The notes below the pieces were generated by a model. That model saw only the letters and a list, made by a program, of their open reading frames with translations. It was not told the DNA's origin and ran no database searches. A stretch of DNA of 25,781 nucleotides, taken from an uncultured Prevotella sp. (GTDB lineage: Bacteria > Bacteroidota > Bacteroidia > Bacteroidales > Bacteroidaceae). Position 1 is the first letter of the stretch; every line of letters starts with the position of its first letter. Where the stretch lies: contig CALEKA010000037.1 in the NCBI GenBank assembly GCA_937898715.1, positions 1-25,781 on the forward strand, written 5' to 3'. Below, one piece after another: positions 7,363 through 15,215 of this stretch. The translations under genes and the position numbers were made by a program.

Positions 7363-10300
7363 GTACAATCCAAAATTCCACATACCCTTATACTACAGAA
7401 AAGTGAAAAAGCCTACATTACGCAACATATCTCGCACCTTGCTATGCACCATTATTGGCGCATACACCCTGCTATTGGGCTTTCTCAACTTCTCGCCTAC
7501 GGAACAATTCCTTACTCAAAAAGTTGCGCAAACGCTTAGTGATCGATTGGGAACTCAGGTAAATATCGGAGATATAGAAGTGGGACTTTTCAATCGTATT
7601 ACGCTTAAGGATGTCAACATAAAGGATCTTCAGAAAAAAGATCTGTTACAGGCAAAGCTCATATCATGCAAGATTGAATTACGTTCCCTTTTCAAACACC
7701 AGCTTTCGCTCCGTACGGTATCACTGCTCGACACACACATCAACCTTTACAAAGAGAAGGCTGATAGCGCTGCGAACTTCCAATTCATTATAGACGCCTT
7801 CTCCTCTAAAGAGCCTCATAAAGAATCGACTATTGACTTACGCATCAACTCTATTATACTGCGCCGTGTTGACTTCCGATACAATGAACTTTACAAGCCT
7901 TTTAAACCTGGAAGACTTGACTTAGCTCATCTCAACGTTAGTGACCTTAATGCAAATGTCAGTTTGAAATCGCTCACACCACAAGCTGTCAATCTTCGAG
8001 TGCGTTCTTTGTCGCTTCGCGAGAATTCAGGATTGACTATCAAGCAACTCCATTTTAAGCTTAACGCTAACCGAGAAAATGCCCAGATAGAAGACTTCTG
8101 TCTGGAAATGCCGCACACGCACCTACATCAAGCTTCCCTTTTGGCTTCATACGATGTACGCAAGGATTTCAGTACCTTAGCATCCACACTTCGTATAGGA
8201 GCGACTTTGGATGATTTACAGGTTTCAGCCTCTGACATTCGTCCTTTTGTCAAACTACCCTCAGGCATGGACGTAACGCTTCGTTTTTCTACATCTCTAT
8301 TGCTTACGCCTCAGAAGTTACAATTCAATCAGTTCTCTGCCCATACCACAGATGGTCTATTCAAGATTTTGACAGACTTGACATGGAACAGACAGAAAGG
8401 TGACAAACTCTCTGCCAGCATTAACGTGAAGCAAATCTACTTAGCATCCTCCTTGACTTCTCAAATAGCTAAGTGGGCTGGACTGAAAGACAAAGAGACT
8501 CAACTCATTTCTCGCATTGGAGAAATTCAAGGGTCTGCCCATGTACTTTGGAAGAATAAAGACAATGCCATAGGAGCACTAATTCTTCACACTGACGTGG
8601 GACAAGTGGCTGCAGACGCTACTTGGAGATCAGCAATTCTAAGCATAAAGTCACAACTTACAGACCTACAACCTTCCGTTATTCTAAACGACCCTTCTCT
8701 TCCCACTCACACATCTCTACACGCAACTATTAAGTCTGATTTCAATAAAAAGCCAACTCCTGCTCTATGGGCAGATATAAACCTCAACTCCATAGAGTGG
8801 AAAGGCAACGACTATGGTGGCATTCATCTCACAGGAACATACGACAAAGACAGAATTACAGCTAATATTCAAAGTCAAGACGCTCGTGCACGCTTCACTG
8901 CAAGAGGAGATATTTCCATTGTAAATAAGAGCATTTCCAGTCTATCCCTTGAGGCACAGATTAACCACCTATCTCCTTCGCAATTGGGGATTCATACACC
9001 TTATGGAGCTGCAACTTTCAGCGGAGACATCAAAGCTTCGCTCTCTGACCTTTCCACCTCTCTACCCACGGGAAAAGTCGATATCAATCACTTCCACATG
9101 CAAAACGGACCTCGCGGTGATTATCAACTTAGTCATTTCGCTGCTCTGTTACAAAAACATGCATCACATCAGTCTTCGCTTCACATTTATAGTGATTTTC
9201 TCGATGCAGATGTTCAAGGCGACCTTCAATCTCAATCTATCATAAAGGGTGTAACTGCACTCTTACATCGCGCACTCCCCACAGTCATGCCATCCGCAGG
9301 TTCAAGCTATACGAACCAACAATGGACTATTGATAGTCGTCTGAAAGATACAAATTTCTTAAAACAGATGTTGGGCATAGACATTCAAGCGGATGATATA
9401 ATTCGCATGCAAGGCACGCTCAATACGGGTGATGGCCGCACATGGCTTACCTTCTCTGCTCCTTCTCTTACCATTTCGGGCCAACACTTCGACAAGCCCA
9501 GCATTTACTTCTCTGGAGAAGGCACAGAGTATAGATGCTTGATACAGACTCTGAAATCATTCTCTGGCCACAACTATCAAGTAGCAACTAATCTCAGCAC
9601 GCATGCGGGAAAGTTACTTACACAGATAGGCTGGGCAGACACTGAGAATCAATCATATGCCGGAAAGTTTGAGAGCGAAACTGAATTTGTGAGAACAAAC
9701 CACGATATCGGCTTCCACATGAATATTCACCCCACGGAGTTCAGTTTGGACAACATGCCTTGGAATATCTCAAGTGGTCAACTATCCTATATCAATCGAC
9801 AGCTCTCTATCAATGGTGTGAGCATATCGGGGCGTGAGCAAGCGCTCACTGTAAGCGGAAAAGTTGGAGCGGGACGTAACGATTCTATCGTAGCCCGTCT
9901 CAAGAATGTAGATATTGACTACATCTTGGGACTTATCAACTTCGACGCTGTGGCATTTGGAGGGAATGCTACAGGTACAGCTTCGTTTACTCAAAACGGC
10001 GGTCACCCTCAAGTGCATGCCTTACTGAATGTACCCAATTTTACTTTCAATAATGGGCCAATGGGACATGCCAATATTGCAGCCAATTGGAATAAGCCCG
10101 AGAATCGCATTAATCTGAATGCATCTATGCACTTACCGAGGACCGTCGACCATGGTACAGAGCTAAAAGGCTACGTATCCTTGGCTGAAAAAGGATTAGA
10201 TCTCCATATCAACACACATCATACAGATCTGCGTTTCTTACGTCGATACATTGATGGTATATTCGATGACTTTACAGGAGATGCTTCTGGAGATCTTCGT

Positions 10301-11875
10301 CTTTATGGTCCATTCAAGAAACTTGACTTTGAGGGAAAACTTACAGCCAATGCAGAAGCTACAGTGCCTGTAACAGGAGTTCGTTATAAGGTGAGCAATG
10401 GTCAAGTAGAGTTGGGATCTGGATATTTCAAGTTCAGCAACTTTAGCGTTTCCGACAAGCGTGGCGGAAGTGGTACAGCCAATGGTGTACTTCGCCACAC
10501 ACATCTTAAGAAATTGAACTACGACTTCACGCTTTCAGCAAGCCACTTACTCTGTTACAACCAGCCCAAGCAATCCAGCATGCCCTTCTATAGTACTACC
10601 ACAGGATCAGGATCAGTACAGCTCAAGGGAGCGCCAGGCCTCTTCACAGCCGACATAGCATTAACCCCCGAAGCACCGACGACTTTTGTCTACGACCTTA
10701 GCTCGCAGACGGCATTCTCCAAGGACGACCAAATGATTCATTTCCATAACCGCTGTTCCGCAGACAAAGGATCAACTCTTCTATTCTCCAACAACACTTT
10801 AGAAGAAGACACTGTGCCAACGGACGCTTTCACGCAAGACACAGGTACAGATATGCGCCTCAACTTTTTCATCAACACCAATCCTTCTGCACAAATAAAA
10901 ATCATCACCGATGCACGAGCTGGCGACGCAATCACTGCTTATGGCACAGGACCTATCAGAGCTACATGGCACAACAAAGGCGGTTTCGAAATGTACGGGA
11001 CCTACCGGCTTGTGCGTGGTGACTACAAGCTTAGTCTACAAGACGTTATCCGAAAGGACCTTACCTTGCAAGAAGGAAGTAGCATTACATTCAGCGGTGA
11101 TCCGCTCGAAGCGAATCTTGCTCTCAAAGCACTATATACGGTCAATGGTGTGCCTTTAAGCGATCTAAACTATGGTGCTGGATTTGCTCAGAAAACGGTT
11201 CGCGCGGATTGCATCCTCAACATTGGCGGTAAAGCACGCGCGCCTCAAGTTGACTTCGACTTAGACCTTCACAACATTTCCTCTGATGAGAAGCAAATGG
11301 TGCGTCAACTTATCTCGACTGAAGAAGATATGAGCCGACAGGTAATTTGCCTCTTAGGTATGGGGCGTTTCCTTACGACCTATCCTTCCTCGCTTTCCAC
11401 AAGTGATCAAAGTAATGGGGCTGCGGGCTCATCAAGTACAGCCATGCGCTCTTTCCTTTCATCTACACTTACGGGGCAACTCAATTCTGCTATTGCCTCC
11501 GCTTTAGGAAGTCAATCAAGATGGACCTTCGGCACAAACTTTATGCCAGGCACTACTGGATGGGACGAAATGGAAGTAGATGGATTGCTACAAGGTCGCT
11601 TGTTTAACGATCGACTGCTCATCAACGGGAACTTTGGCTATCGCGACCACCCCACCTATACTTCCAACTTCGTGGGCGACTTCGATATCAGATACCTGCT
11701 CACCCCTCGCGGCAATATTAGCTTGAGAGCATATAGCGAAACGAACGATCGTTACTTCACCAAGTCATCGCTCACCACACAAGGAGTAGGTATCAGTTTG
11801 CAAAAAGACTTTACCAACTTCCTCGACCTTTTCCGCAGGAAGAAGCGTACACAGACCGTCACTCCCGCTCACTAA
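7343..11875 (+). CDS. tamB: TamB-like translocation/assembly module protein (AsmA-like, DUF490)
   Basis: TamB-type proteins are anchored in the inner membrane and span the periplasm as a long beta-taco groove; they are implicated in lipid transfer to the outer membrane and in outer-membrane protein assembly. The protein has about 1510 residues. An N-terminal hydrophobic anchor (TLLCTIIGAYTLLLGFLNF) is followed by an AsmA-like opening (LGTQVNIGDIEVGLFNRITL) and many beta repeats. The C-terminal DUF490/TamB domain has its usual landmarks: YGTGPIRATWHNKGGFEMYG, FGTNFMPGTTGWDEMEVDG, LFNDRLLINGNFGYRD and VGDFDIRYLLTPRGNISLRA. I prefer the ATG at 7343. A TTG at 7325 and a GTG at 7403, directly before the anchor, are alternatives. 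The chosen start overlaps the ABC gene by 20 bases. Confidence 0.93.
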   Translation: MLHQNIKYNPKFHIPLYYRKVKKPTLRNISRTLLCTIIGAYTLLLGFLNFSPTEQFLTQKVAQTLSDRLGTQVNIGDIEVGLFNRITLKDVNIKDLQKKDLLQAKLISCKIELRSLFKHQLSLRTVSLLDTHINLYKEKADSAANFQFIIDAFSSKEPHKESTIDLRINSIILRRVDFRYNELYKPFKPGRLDLAHLNVSDLNANVSLKSLTPQAVNLRVRSLSLRENSGLTIKQLHFKLNANRENAQIEDFCLEMPHTHLHQASLLASYDVRKDFSTLASTLRIGATLDDLQVSASDIRPFVKLPSGMDVTLRFSTSLLLTPQKLQFNQFSAHTTDGLFKILTDLTWNRQKGDKLSASINVKQIYLASSLTSQIAKWAGLKDKETQLISRIGEIQGSAHVLWKNKDNAIGALILHTDVGQVAADATWRSAILSIKSQLTDLQPSVILNDPSLPTHTSLHATIKSDFNKKPTPALWADINLNSIEWKGNDYGGIHLTGTYDKDRITANIQSQDARARFTARGDISIVNKSISSLSLEAQINHLSPSQLGIHTPYGAATFSGDIKASLSDLSTSLPTGKVDINHFHMQNGPRGDYQLSHFAALLQKHASHQSSLHIYSDFLDADVQGDLQSQSIIKGVTALLHRALPTVMPSAGSSYTNQQWTIDSRLKDTNFLKQMLGIDIQADDIIRMQGTLNTGDGRTWLTFSAPSLTISGQHFDKPSIYFSGEGTEYRCLIQTLKSFSGHNYQVATNLSTHAGKLLTQIGWADTENQSYAGKFESETEFVRTNHDIGFHMNIHPTEFSLDNMPWNISSGQLSYINRQLSINGVSISGREQALTVSGKVGAGRNDSIVARLKNVDIDYILGLINFDAVAFGGNATGTASFTQNGGHPQVHALLNVPNFTFNNGPMGHANIAANWNKPENRINLNASMHLPRTVDHGTELKGYVSLAEKGLDLHINTHHTDLRFLRRYIDGIFDDFTGDASGDLRLYGPFKKLDFEGKLTANAEATVPVTGVRYKVSNGQVELGSGYFKFSNFSVSDKRGGSGTANGVLRHTHLKKLNYDFTLSASHLLCYNQPKQSSMPFYSTTTGSGSVQLKGAPGLFTADIALTPEAPTTFVYDLSSQTAFSKDDQMIHFHNRCSADKGSTLLFSNNTLEEDTVPTDAFTQDTGTDMRLNFFINTNPSAQIKIITDARAGDAITAYGTGPIRATWHNKGGFEMYGTYRLVRGDYKLSLQDVIRKDLTLQEGSSITFSGDPLEANLALKALYTVNGVPLSDLNYGAGFAQKTVRADCILNIGGKARAPQVDFDLDLHNISSDEKQMVRQLISTEEDMSRQVICLLGMGRFLTTYPSSLSTSDQSNGAAGSSSTAMRSFLSSTLTGQLNSAIASALGSQSRWTFGTNFMPGTTGWDEMEVDGLLQGRLFNDRLLINGNFGYRDHPTYTSNFVGDFDIRYLLTPRGNISLRAYSETNDRYFTKSSLTTQGVGISLQKDFTNFLDLFRRKKRTQTVTPAH

Positions 11876-11972
11876 GGAGAAAAGTCACATTTTTCTACTT
11901 AGATAGTGTATAGAGGGTCACGTTGCTGACAACTATCACAAGAATCATATTTATATTAAAAACAGAAATACT

Positions 11973-14567
11973 ATGGCGAAACGTTTACTCACCCTTGCAG
12001 CAGCCTCCTTGCTTGCGGCAAGTTCCATTGCCATCCCCGCAAAACGGCGGTACTTACAAGTGAATCAACCTGATGGTAGGGCGCTTACCGTCACTATCAA
12101 TGGTGACGAGAATTTTCACTTTTATGCCACCACAGATGGTATTCCCTTGGTAAAAGCAATTGACGGAACTTATTGCTATGCCACGCTCGACGCCAACGGC
12201 AAACTCATTACATCATCACTACTCGCCCACAACGCAGAGAACCGTTCTCAACAAGAAATGACATTCATTAGCACGAATAGCCAAAATGTTTTGACCATCA
12301 AGCAGATGGGTGCTAAGCGTGCAGCAATGCGCAATGCCGTTCGTCAGAGTAGGCTCAAAGCACGCATGCAGAAGATTGGGCTTGCCACCAATGGCATGTC
12401 CACCTACATGGCTGGTGCTACTGGCGGCGAAGGCATTGGTGTTACAGGAAAGCGTAAGGGACTTGTCATCTTGGTCAATTTCAAAGATGTAAAGATGCAA
12501 GCAGCCCACAACAACGCGGAATGGACAAATTTCTTCAATCAAGAGGGATACAATAAATTAGGCAACTCAGGCTCTGTTCACGACTACTTCTACAAGCAAT
12601 CCTATGGCAAGTTCGATCTTGAATTCGACGTAGTAGGTCCTGTAACCTTATCAAAGAATATGGTTGCTTACGGCGGAAATGATAGCGACGGCAACGATGC
12701 CGACCCCGCGGGCATGGCATACGAAGCTTGCAAATTAGCAGCATCGCAAGTCAACTTTGCCGACTATGATTGGGACGGCGACGGAGAAGTCGACCAGGTC
12801 TTCATAATCTATGCTGGATACGGCGAAGCATCTTACGACGACGAAGATACCATATGGCCCCATGAATGGGATTTAGCATCAGCAGGATATAATCTTACGC
12901 TTAATGGTGTTAAGATTTCCACTTACGGATGTTCGCAAGAACTTTATGGTGCTTCTTCATTGAAGCAAATGGATGGCATCGGAGCAGCTTGTCATGAATT
13001 TAGCCATTGTATGGGACTTCCCGACATGTACGATACCGAATATAGTGGCGGATATGGCATGAGCGATTGGGACATCATGTCGAATGGCTCTTATGGAGAC
13101 GATGGCTATAAGCCCGTTGGCTACAACTCGTACGAGAAGTGGGTCAGCGGTTGGTTACAACCGACAGAACTCAAGTCGCCCCAATACATTACCGACATGA
13201 AGGCACTCTCTGATGCGCCTGAAGCCTACGTTATCTACAACGAGAAAACTCCTACAGAGTACTATCTACTTGAAAACAGACAGCAGAAGAGCACCGATTC
13301 AGAACTTCCTGCACACGGCATGCTCGTACTCCATGTTGACTACGACAAGAGCGCATGGGAGAACAATACGCTCAACAATAGTAAGAATCATCAGCGATTC
13401 ACCATCATCCCCGCTGATGGAGTATGTTCTGATGCAACTAATAGCGGCGACACCTATCCTGGCACAAAGATGAACACATCTCTGACAGACACGTCCTCGC
13501 CCGCTGCCAAGCTTTTCAATGCCAACAAGGATGGTCGTTATTATATGGGCAAGCCCATTACCGACATTGCAGAGAATAACGGACTCATTTCATTCACTTT
13601 CATGAATGGAGAACTTGTGGAAGTCCCGACTCTACTCACATCCACAATAGCCTCTTCCAATTCATTTACTGCATCTTGGGCAGCAGTAGAAAATGCCGAG
13701 AGCTACAATCTTGAACTAAAAGAGACAACAGGATTAAAAGATCCTTCTGAAGCTCTATCATTTGCAGAAGACTTCAGCACTTGGGGCGCTGGATTTGAAG
13801 GTGACGCGACGAATGACATCTCTTCCAAGCTTGACAGCAAGACTAAGAATGCTGGATGGACAGGACAAAAGGTCTATGAAGGAGTTGGTGGAGCAAAGAT
13901 AGGTTCTTCAAAAGCTACTGGTAACCTCACTTCTCCCGCATTTGAAGCGGAAAATACTTCTATCACAATCGGTGCACGCTTCAAGCAATATGGCAATGAT
14001 GCTAATACTATCACAGTGAAGTTGCTCAATGAATCTGGCTCTGAAGTAAGTTCTAAATCAATCAGCATCACAGGTGCATTACAAGCAATTTGCTTCGACG
14101 ACATTACTCCAGGAAAATACAAAGTACGATTTGTACCTACCAAGCGTGCTTATATCAATGCTGTGAGCATCTACAATGGTGATTTCTCTGAAGAAGAATT
14201 AACTTCAGCAGATGCCTCATCACAGCAGAAGGTAATGCGTCATGCAGTAAAGTCATTCAGCGGAATTACCACTAATCATCAAGAAATTACAGACTTAAGC
14301 GCTAATGGCACTTACCTATGGCGCGTACAAGCCGTAAAGGGTAAAGCCTCATCTGATTGGACCGCCTGGCAGAAAGTTGACCTATCAATTCCTTCTGGAA
14401 TTACATCTGTTGAAATGCCGAAGGCTGACGACATAGTAGATGTATACACCACAGCTGGTATCCATTTAGGAAAGACTTCTTTCAGCGAATTTATGAGTAA
14501 TAAAGTCTACAAAGGCATCTATCTTTTGCGCAATATTCAAGGACAAGTAATAAAAATTACGAAATAA
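11973..14567 (+). CDS. Secreted M6-family metalloprotease with type IX-like sorting domain
   Basis: This is an 864-residue secreted zinc protease. A signal peptide (MAKRLLTLAAASLLAASSIA) and a propeptide (about 25-150) precede the M6 domain. That domain has the calcium-type loop DYDWDGDGEVD (264-274), the zinc motif HEFSHCMGLPD (341-351: His341, Glu342, His345, Asp351) and the Met-turn WDIMSNG (366-372). After it, a fibronectin type III-like half (about 550-585) is interrupted by a jelly-roll-like segment (about 590-745, LSFAEDFSTWGAG...), and a second half follows (about 753-803, NGTYLWRVQAVKGKASSDW). The last 57 residues (VDVYTTAGIHLGK...VYKGIYLLRN) match the beta-rich tail that the type IX system recognises and removes. 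The likely role is degradation of extracellular or host protein. A hairpin at the stop codon probably ends the transcript. Confidence 0.95.
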   Translation: MAKRLLTLAAASLLAASSIAIPAKRRYLQVNQPDGRALTVTINGDENFHFYATTDGIPLVKAIDGTYCYATLDANGKLITSSLLAHNAENRSQQEMTFISTNSQNVLTIKQMGAKRAAMRNAVRQSRLKARMQKIGLATNGMSTYMAGATGGEGIGVTGKRKGLVILVNFKDVKMQAAHNNAEWTNFFNQEGYNKLGNSGSVHDYFYKQSYGKFDLEFDVVGPVTLSKNMVAYGGNDSDGNDADPAGMAYEACKLAASQVNFADYDWDGDGEVDQVFIIYAGYGEASYDDEDTIWPHEWDLASAGYNLTLNGVKISTYGCSQELYGASSLKQMDGIGAACHEFSHCMGLPDMYDTEYSGGYGMSDWDIMSNGSYGDDGYKPVGYNSYEKWVSGWLQPTELKSPQYITDMKALSDAPEAYVIYNEKTPTEYYLLENRQQKSTDSELPAHGMLVLHVDYDKSAWENNTLNNSKNHQRFTIIPADGVCSDATNSGDTYPGTKMNTSLTDTSSPAAKLFNANKDGRYYMGKPITDIAENNGLISFTFMNGELVEVPTLLTSTIASSNSFTASWAAVENAESYNLELKETTGLKDPSEALSFAEDFSTWGAGFEGDATNDISSKLDSKTKNAGWTGQKVYEGVGGAKIGSSKATGNLTSPAFEAENTSITIGARFKQYGNDANTITVKLLNESGSEVSSKSISITGALQAICFDDITPGKYKVRFVPTKRAYINAVSIYNGDFSEEELTSADASSQQKVMRHAVKSFSGITTNHQEITDLSANGTYLWRVQAVKGKASSDWTAWQKVDLSIPSGITSVEMPKADDIVDVYTTAGIHLGKTSFSEFMSNKVYKGIYLLRNIQGQVIKITK

Positions 14568-14583
14568 GGATTGACTCCTTATT
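14563..14583 (+). terminator. Hairpin at the end of the M6 protease gene
   Basis: AATAAGGA and TCCTTATT form a perfect 8-bp stem with a TTGAC loop. The stem contains the TAA stop of the protease gene. AT-rich sequence, but no long T run, follows, as is common for terminators in this phylum. Confidence 0.5.
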
Positions 14584-14626
14584 ATATAAAGGTACATTCT
14601 TCTATTTTAGAAAGACTGCGATTCTT

Positions 14627-14672
14627 GAAATCGGGAGCATATACCCCATATGGGAGTATTTGCCCCGATTTC
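14627..14672. repeat. Nested inverted repeat upstream of the ygbA-like promoter
   Basis: Outer arms GAAATCGGG (14627-14635) and CCCGATTTC (14664-14672) pair perfectly over 9 bases. Inside them lies the perfect palindrome CCCATATGGG, flanked by ATAC and GTAT, which pair with one bulged A. The whole can fold as a two-part hairpin. It lies between the protease terminator and the next promoter, and may be a second terminator for either strand or a protein-binding site. Confidence 0.5.
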
Positions 14673-14673
14673 A

Positions 14674-14703
14674 TTGTGTTTCAGCCATATTTGTTTAACT
14701 TTG
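14674..14703 (+). promoter_or_regulatory. Bacteroidetes promoter for the ygbA-like gene
   Basis: TTG at 14674-14676, 19 bases, then TAACTTTG at 14696-14703: both elements of the Bacteroidetes consensus at the right spacing. Transcription should start near 14710, leaving a leader of about 100 bases. A second -7-like box, TACATTTG, lies at 14753-14760 without a matching -33. Confidence 0.65.
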
Positions 14704-14706
14704 CGC

Positions 14707-14719
14707 TATAATCATTATA
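14707..14719. promoter_or_regulatory. 13-bp palindrome at the predicted start of ygbA transcription (possible operator)
   Basis: TATAAT and ATTATA flank a single C, forming a perfect inverted repeat that starts four bases after the -7 box and covers the expected start site. A repressor bound here would block the promoter. In enterobacteria ygbA is repressed by the nitric oxide sensor NsrR; whether anything comparable acts here is inference. A second inverted pair, CAAAT-N7-ATTTG, is at 14744-14760. Confidence 0.35.
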
Positions 14720-14811
14720 AGACCAATCGGGTGACCTTTCAAGCAAATATTTTACATTTGAGACGCGAATGAATCCCCACTCTTATATGTATATGCACCA
14801 TTTAAGACCCT

Positions 14812-15111
14812 ATGAATAGAATTGACAGAGAGAAGACTACCGTCTGCCACATGATACAGATCTACTGCAAGCACCACCATGGCTACCACGATGGACGCTT
14901 GTGCCAGCAATGTCAAGCATTGCAAGACTATGCTTTGCTACGCCTAAGCCGCTGTAAATTTGGCGATCAGAAGAGCACTTGCCAATCATGCCCCATCCAT
15001 TGCTATCGTCCCGATATGCGAGAGTCTATTGCTGCTGTCATGCGATTTAGCGGTCCGCGCATGCTTTGGCATCATCCGATAGCAGCTATCCGACATTTGC
15101 TGGGTTACTAA
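14812..15111 (+). CDS. ygbA: YgbA-family protein (nitrous oxide-stimulated promoter family)
   Basis: This 99-residue cytoplasmic protein closely follows the pattern of enterobacterial YgbA: a YCKHHHG motif, two CxxC-type pairs (Cys31/Cys34 in CQQCQAL and Cys57/Cys60 plus Cys64 in CQSCPIHC), and the ending RFSGPRMLWHHPIAAIRHL. The eight cysteines (12, 19, 31, 34, 48, 57, 60, 64) and three consecutive histidines suggest a bound metal or Fe-S site. In E. coli and Salmonella the homologue is induced by nitric oxide and helps growth under nitrosative stress; its biochemical activity is not established to my knowledge. Its own promoter with a palindrome at the start site points to individual regulation. 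The stop codon lies inside the first copy of a 31-bp direct repeat. Confidence 0.9.
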   Translation: MNRIDREKTTVCHMIQIYCKHHHGYHDGRLCQQCQALQDYALLRLSRCKFGDQKSTCQSCPIHCYRPDMRESIAAVMRFSGPRMLWHHPIAAIRHLLGY

Positions 15112-15203
15112 TCCCTTTATTATTCATCTCATTCTGGCAAGAATGTAATACTTAATACTTTATACTTAATACTTACTAATCCCTGTCTTATTCATCTCAT
15201 TCT
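15105..15203. repeat. 31-bp imperfect direct repeat flanking the ygbA-like 3' end
   Basis: Copies at 15105-15135 and 15173-15203 begin TTACTAATCCCT and end TTATTCATCTCATTCT, and differ at only two positions (29/31). The first copy contains the last codons and stop of the ygbA-like gene. The second ends 12 bases before the next start codon. They look like the product of a local duplication. Confidence 0.9.
15147..15174. repeat. Four tandem AATACTT heptamers
   Basis: Three copies of AATACTT and one TATACTT lie end to end over 28 bases, between the two 31-bp direct repeats. No promoter motif is visible in this spacer. Slippage could change the copy number and the distance to the downstream gene. 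Confidence 0.85.
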
Positions 15204-15215
15204 CTTCAACAACTT

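Noticed and set aside
8949..9245. A 98-codon plus frame inside the TamB-like gene.
   Set aside because: It is out of frame with a continuous 1510-codon gene and has no family features.
12219..12744. Antisense frames of 107 and 69 codons inside the M6 protease gene.
   Set aside because: They lie wholly within a gene with intact signal peptide, propeptide and catalytic domain, and show no protein-family features.
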